Part shown: piece by piece, positions 63,785 through 64,000 of the stretch
Position numbering within the stretch: the first letter of the stretch is position 1
Layout: the number at the start of each line of letters is the position of its first letter
DNA from: Ferruginibacter sp.
Lineage (GTDB): Bacteria > Bacteroidota > Bacteroidia > Chitinophagales > Chitinophagaceae
Length of the DNA stretch: 64,000 nucleotides
Direction: 5' to 3'
Assembly: GCA_014379625.1 (NCBI GenBank)
Contig: JACMLJ010000002.1
Span: 87,306-151,305 of the forward strand
Position numbers and translations under genes: made by a program
The notes under the pieces: model-generated
Databases searched by the model: none
What the model was told of the DNA's origin: nothing
The model's input: only the letters and a program-made list of their open reading frames with translations

Positions 63785-64000
63785 ATGCGATACATTATTT
63801 ATAAAAATATAAATGAAGCTACTTTCGAAAAAAGTAAAAATGAACTTAATAAAATAGAAAAATATATTTCACCACTAATGCACGAGTATAACTTTTCTCT
63901 TAACAAAAGAAGTTATGACGAAAGTTTAAACTTAGATTATATAATAGGATATAAAGAAAACAATGGGAATATCGGAGTTACATATGATGAGGAACAAAGC
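63785..64000 (+). CDS. Hypothetical protein, 3'-truncated by window end
   Basis: An ATG at 63785 opens a frame that runs 72 codons off the window end. The product starts MRYIIYKNINEATFEKSKNE and is charged and Lys/Asn-rich. Family not recognised; the open frame and composition support a real gene. Confidence 0.5.
   Translation, partial: MRYIIYKNINEATFEKSKNELNKIEKYISPLMHEYNFSLNKRSYDESLNLDYIIGYKENNGNIGVTYDEEQS

Overview
The window looks like a chromosomal segment of a Bacteroidota member, most likely Chitinophagaceae or a close relative. The basis is the gene repertoire: a LytS-type kinase with a two-component propeller, LytTR regulator, PF13568-type outer-membrane barrel, GIN-domain protein, GH3-family enzyme and MtaB. 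TAnnTTTG-like -7 elements lie upstream of several starts, and GTTCC-palindrome repeats occur with a REP-associated transposase remnant. The assignment comes from gene content and style, not from a marker gene. No rRNA, tRNA or CRISPR was recognised.

Layout. 1-8.2 kb: cell-envelope and signalling genes (outer-membrane barrel, GIN-domain protein, small membrane protein, LytTR response regulator, lipoprotein, globin, propeller-type sensor kinase). 8.2-17.5 kb: a four-gene minus-strand cassette. In transcription order it encodes a caspase-like protease, a CHAT-fold protein that appears to lack both catalytic residues, a 1361-residue TPR protein with a FlhA/FHIPEP-like C-terminus, and a second soluble FHIPEP-like protein. 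No flagellar or type III secretion gene is present. I judge this a candidate immune/conflict system and one of the two most interesting parts of the window. 17.9-29.5 kb: mostly ordinary metabolism (mycothiol-dependent-isomerase-like DinB protein, GMC oxidoreductase, proline dehydrogenase, SDR, photolyase-related protein, GH3 enzyme, MtaB, YCII-like protein).

29.6-59.8 kb: a ~30 kb biosynthetic gene cluster, all on the minus strand except for an inserted broken REP-associated transposase. It carries a complete-looking hydrazine (N-N bond) toolkit: lysine/ornithine N-monooxygenase, stand-alone methionyl-tRNA-synthetase-like protein, stand-alone cupin and DAO-type FAD oxidase. From s56-p1, triacsin and formycin biosynthesis this set is known to make N6-(carboxymethylamino)lysine and then hydrazinoacetic acid. 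Next to it are an ANL ligase, a free acyl carrier protein and a GNAT, the set used in triacsin biosynthesis to acylate hydrazinoacetate and load it on a carrier. A KASIII-like protein, a C45 acyltransferase and two methyltransferases are also present. The assembly line comprises a C*-A-PCP-KS-AT-ACP-aminotransferase megasynthase, a C-A-PCP-TE module, an A-PCP-TE protein and a truncated A-PCP-TE(Cys) protein. By my reading of the adenylation pockets these are Val-like, Asn-like and Gly-like. The inferred product is a small peptide/beta-amino-acid hybrid carrying a hydrazine unit, possibly N-methylated.

60.3-64 kb: a tyrosine recombinase with an unusual three-repeat N-terminus, a tandem 22-bp repeat, a single-domain response regulator and a partial hypothetical gene. 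A ~145-bp intergenic repeat occurs at about 25.9, 43.3 and (shorter) 60.3 kb in one orientation, so its copies bracket the biosynthetic cluster.
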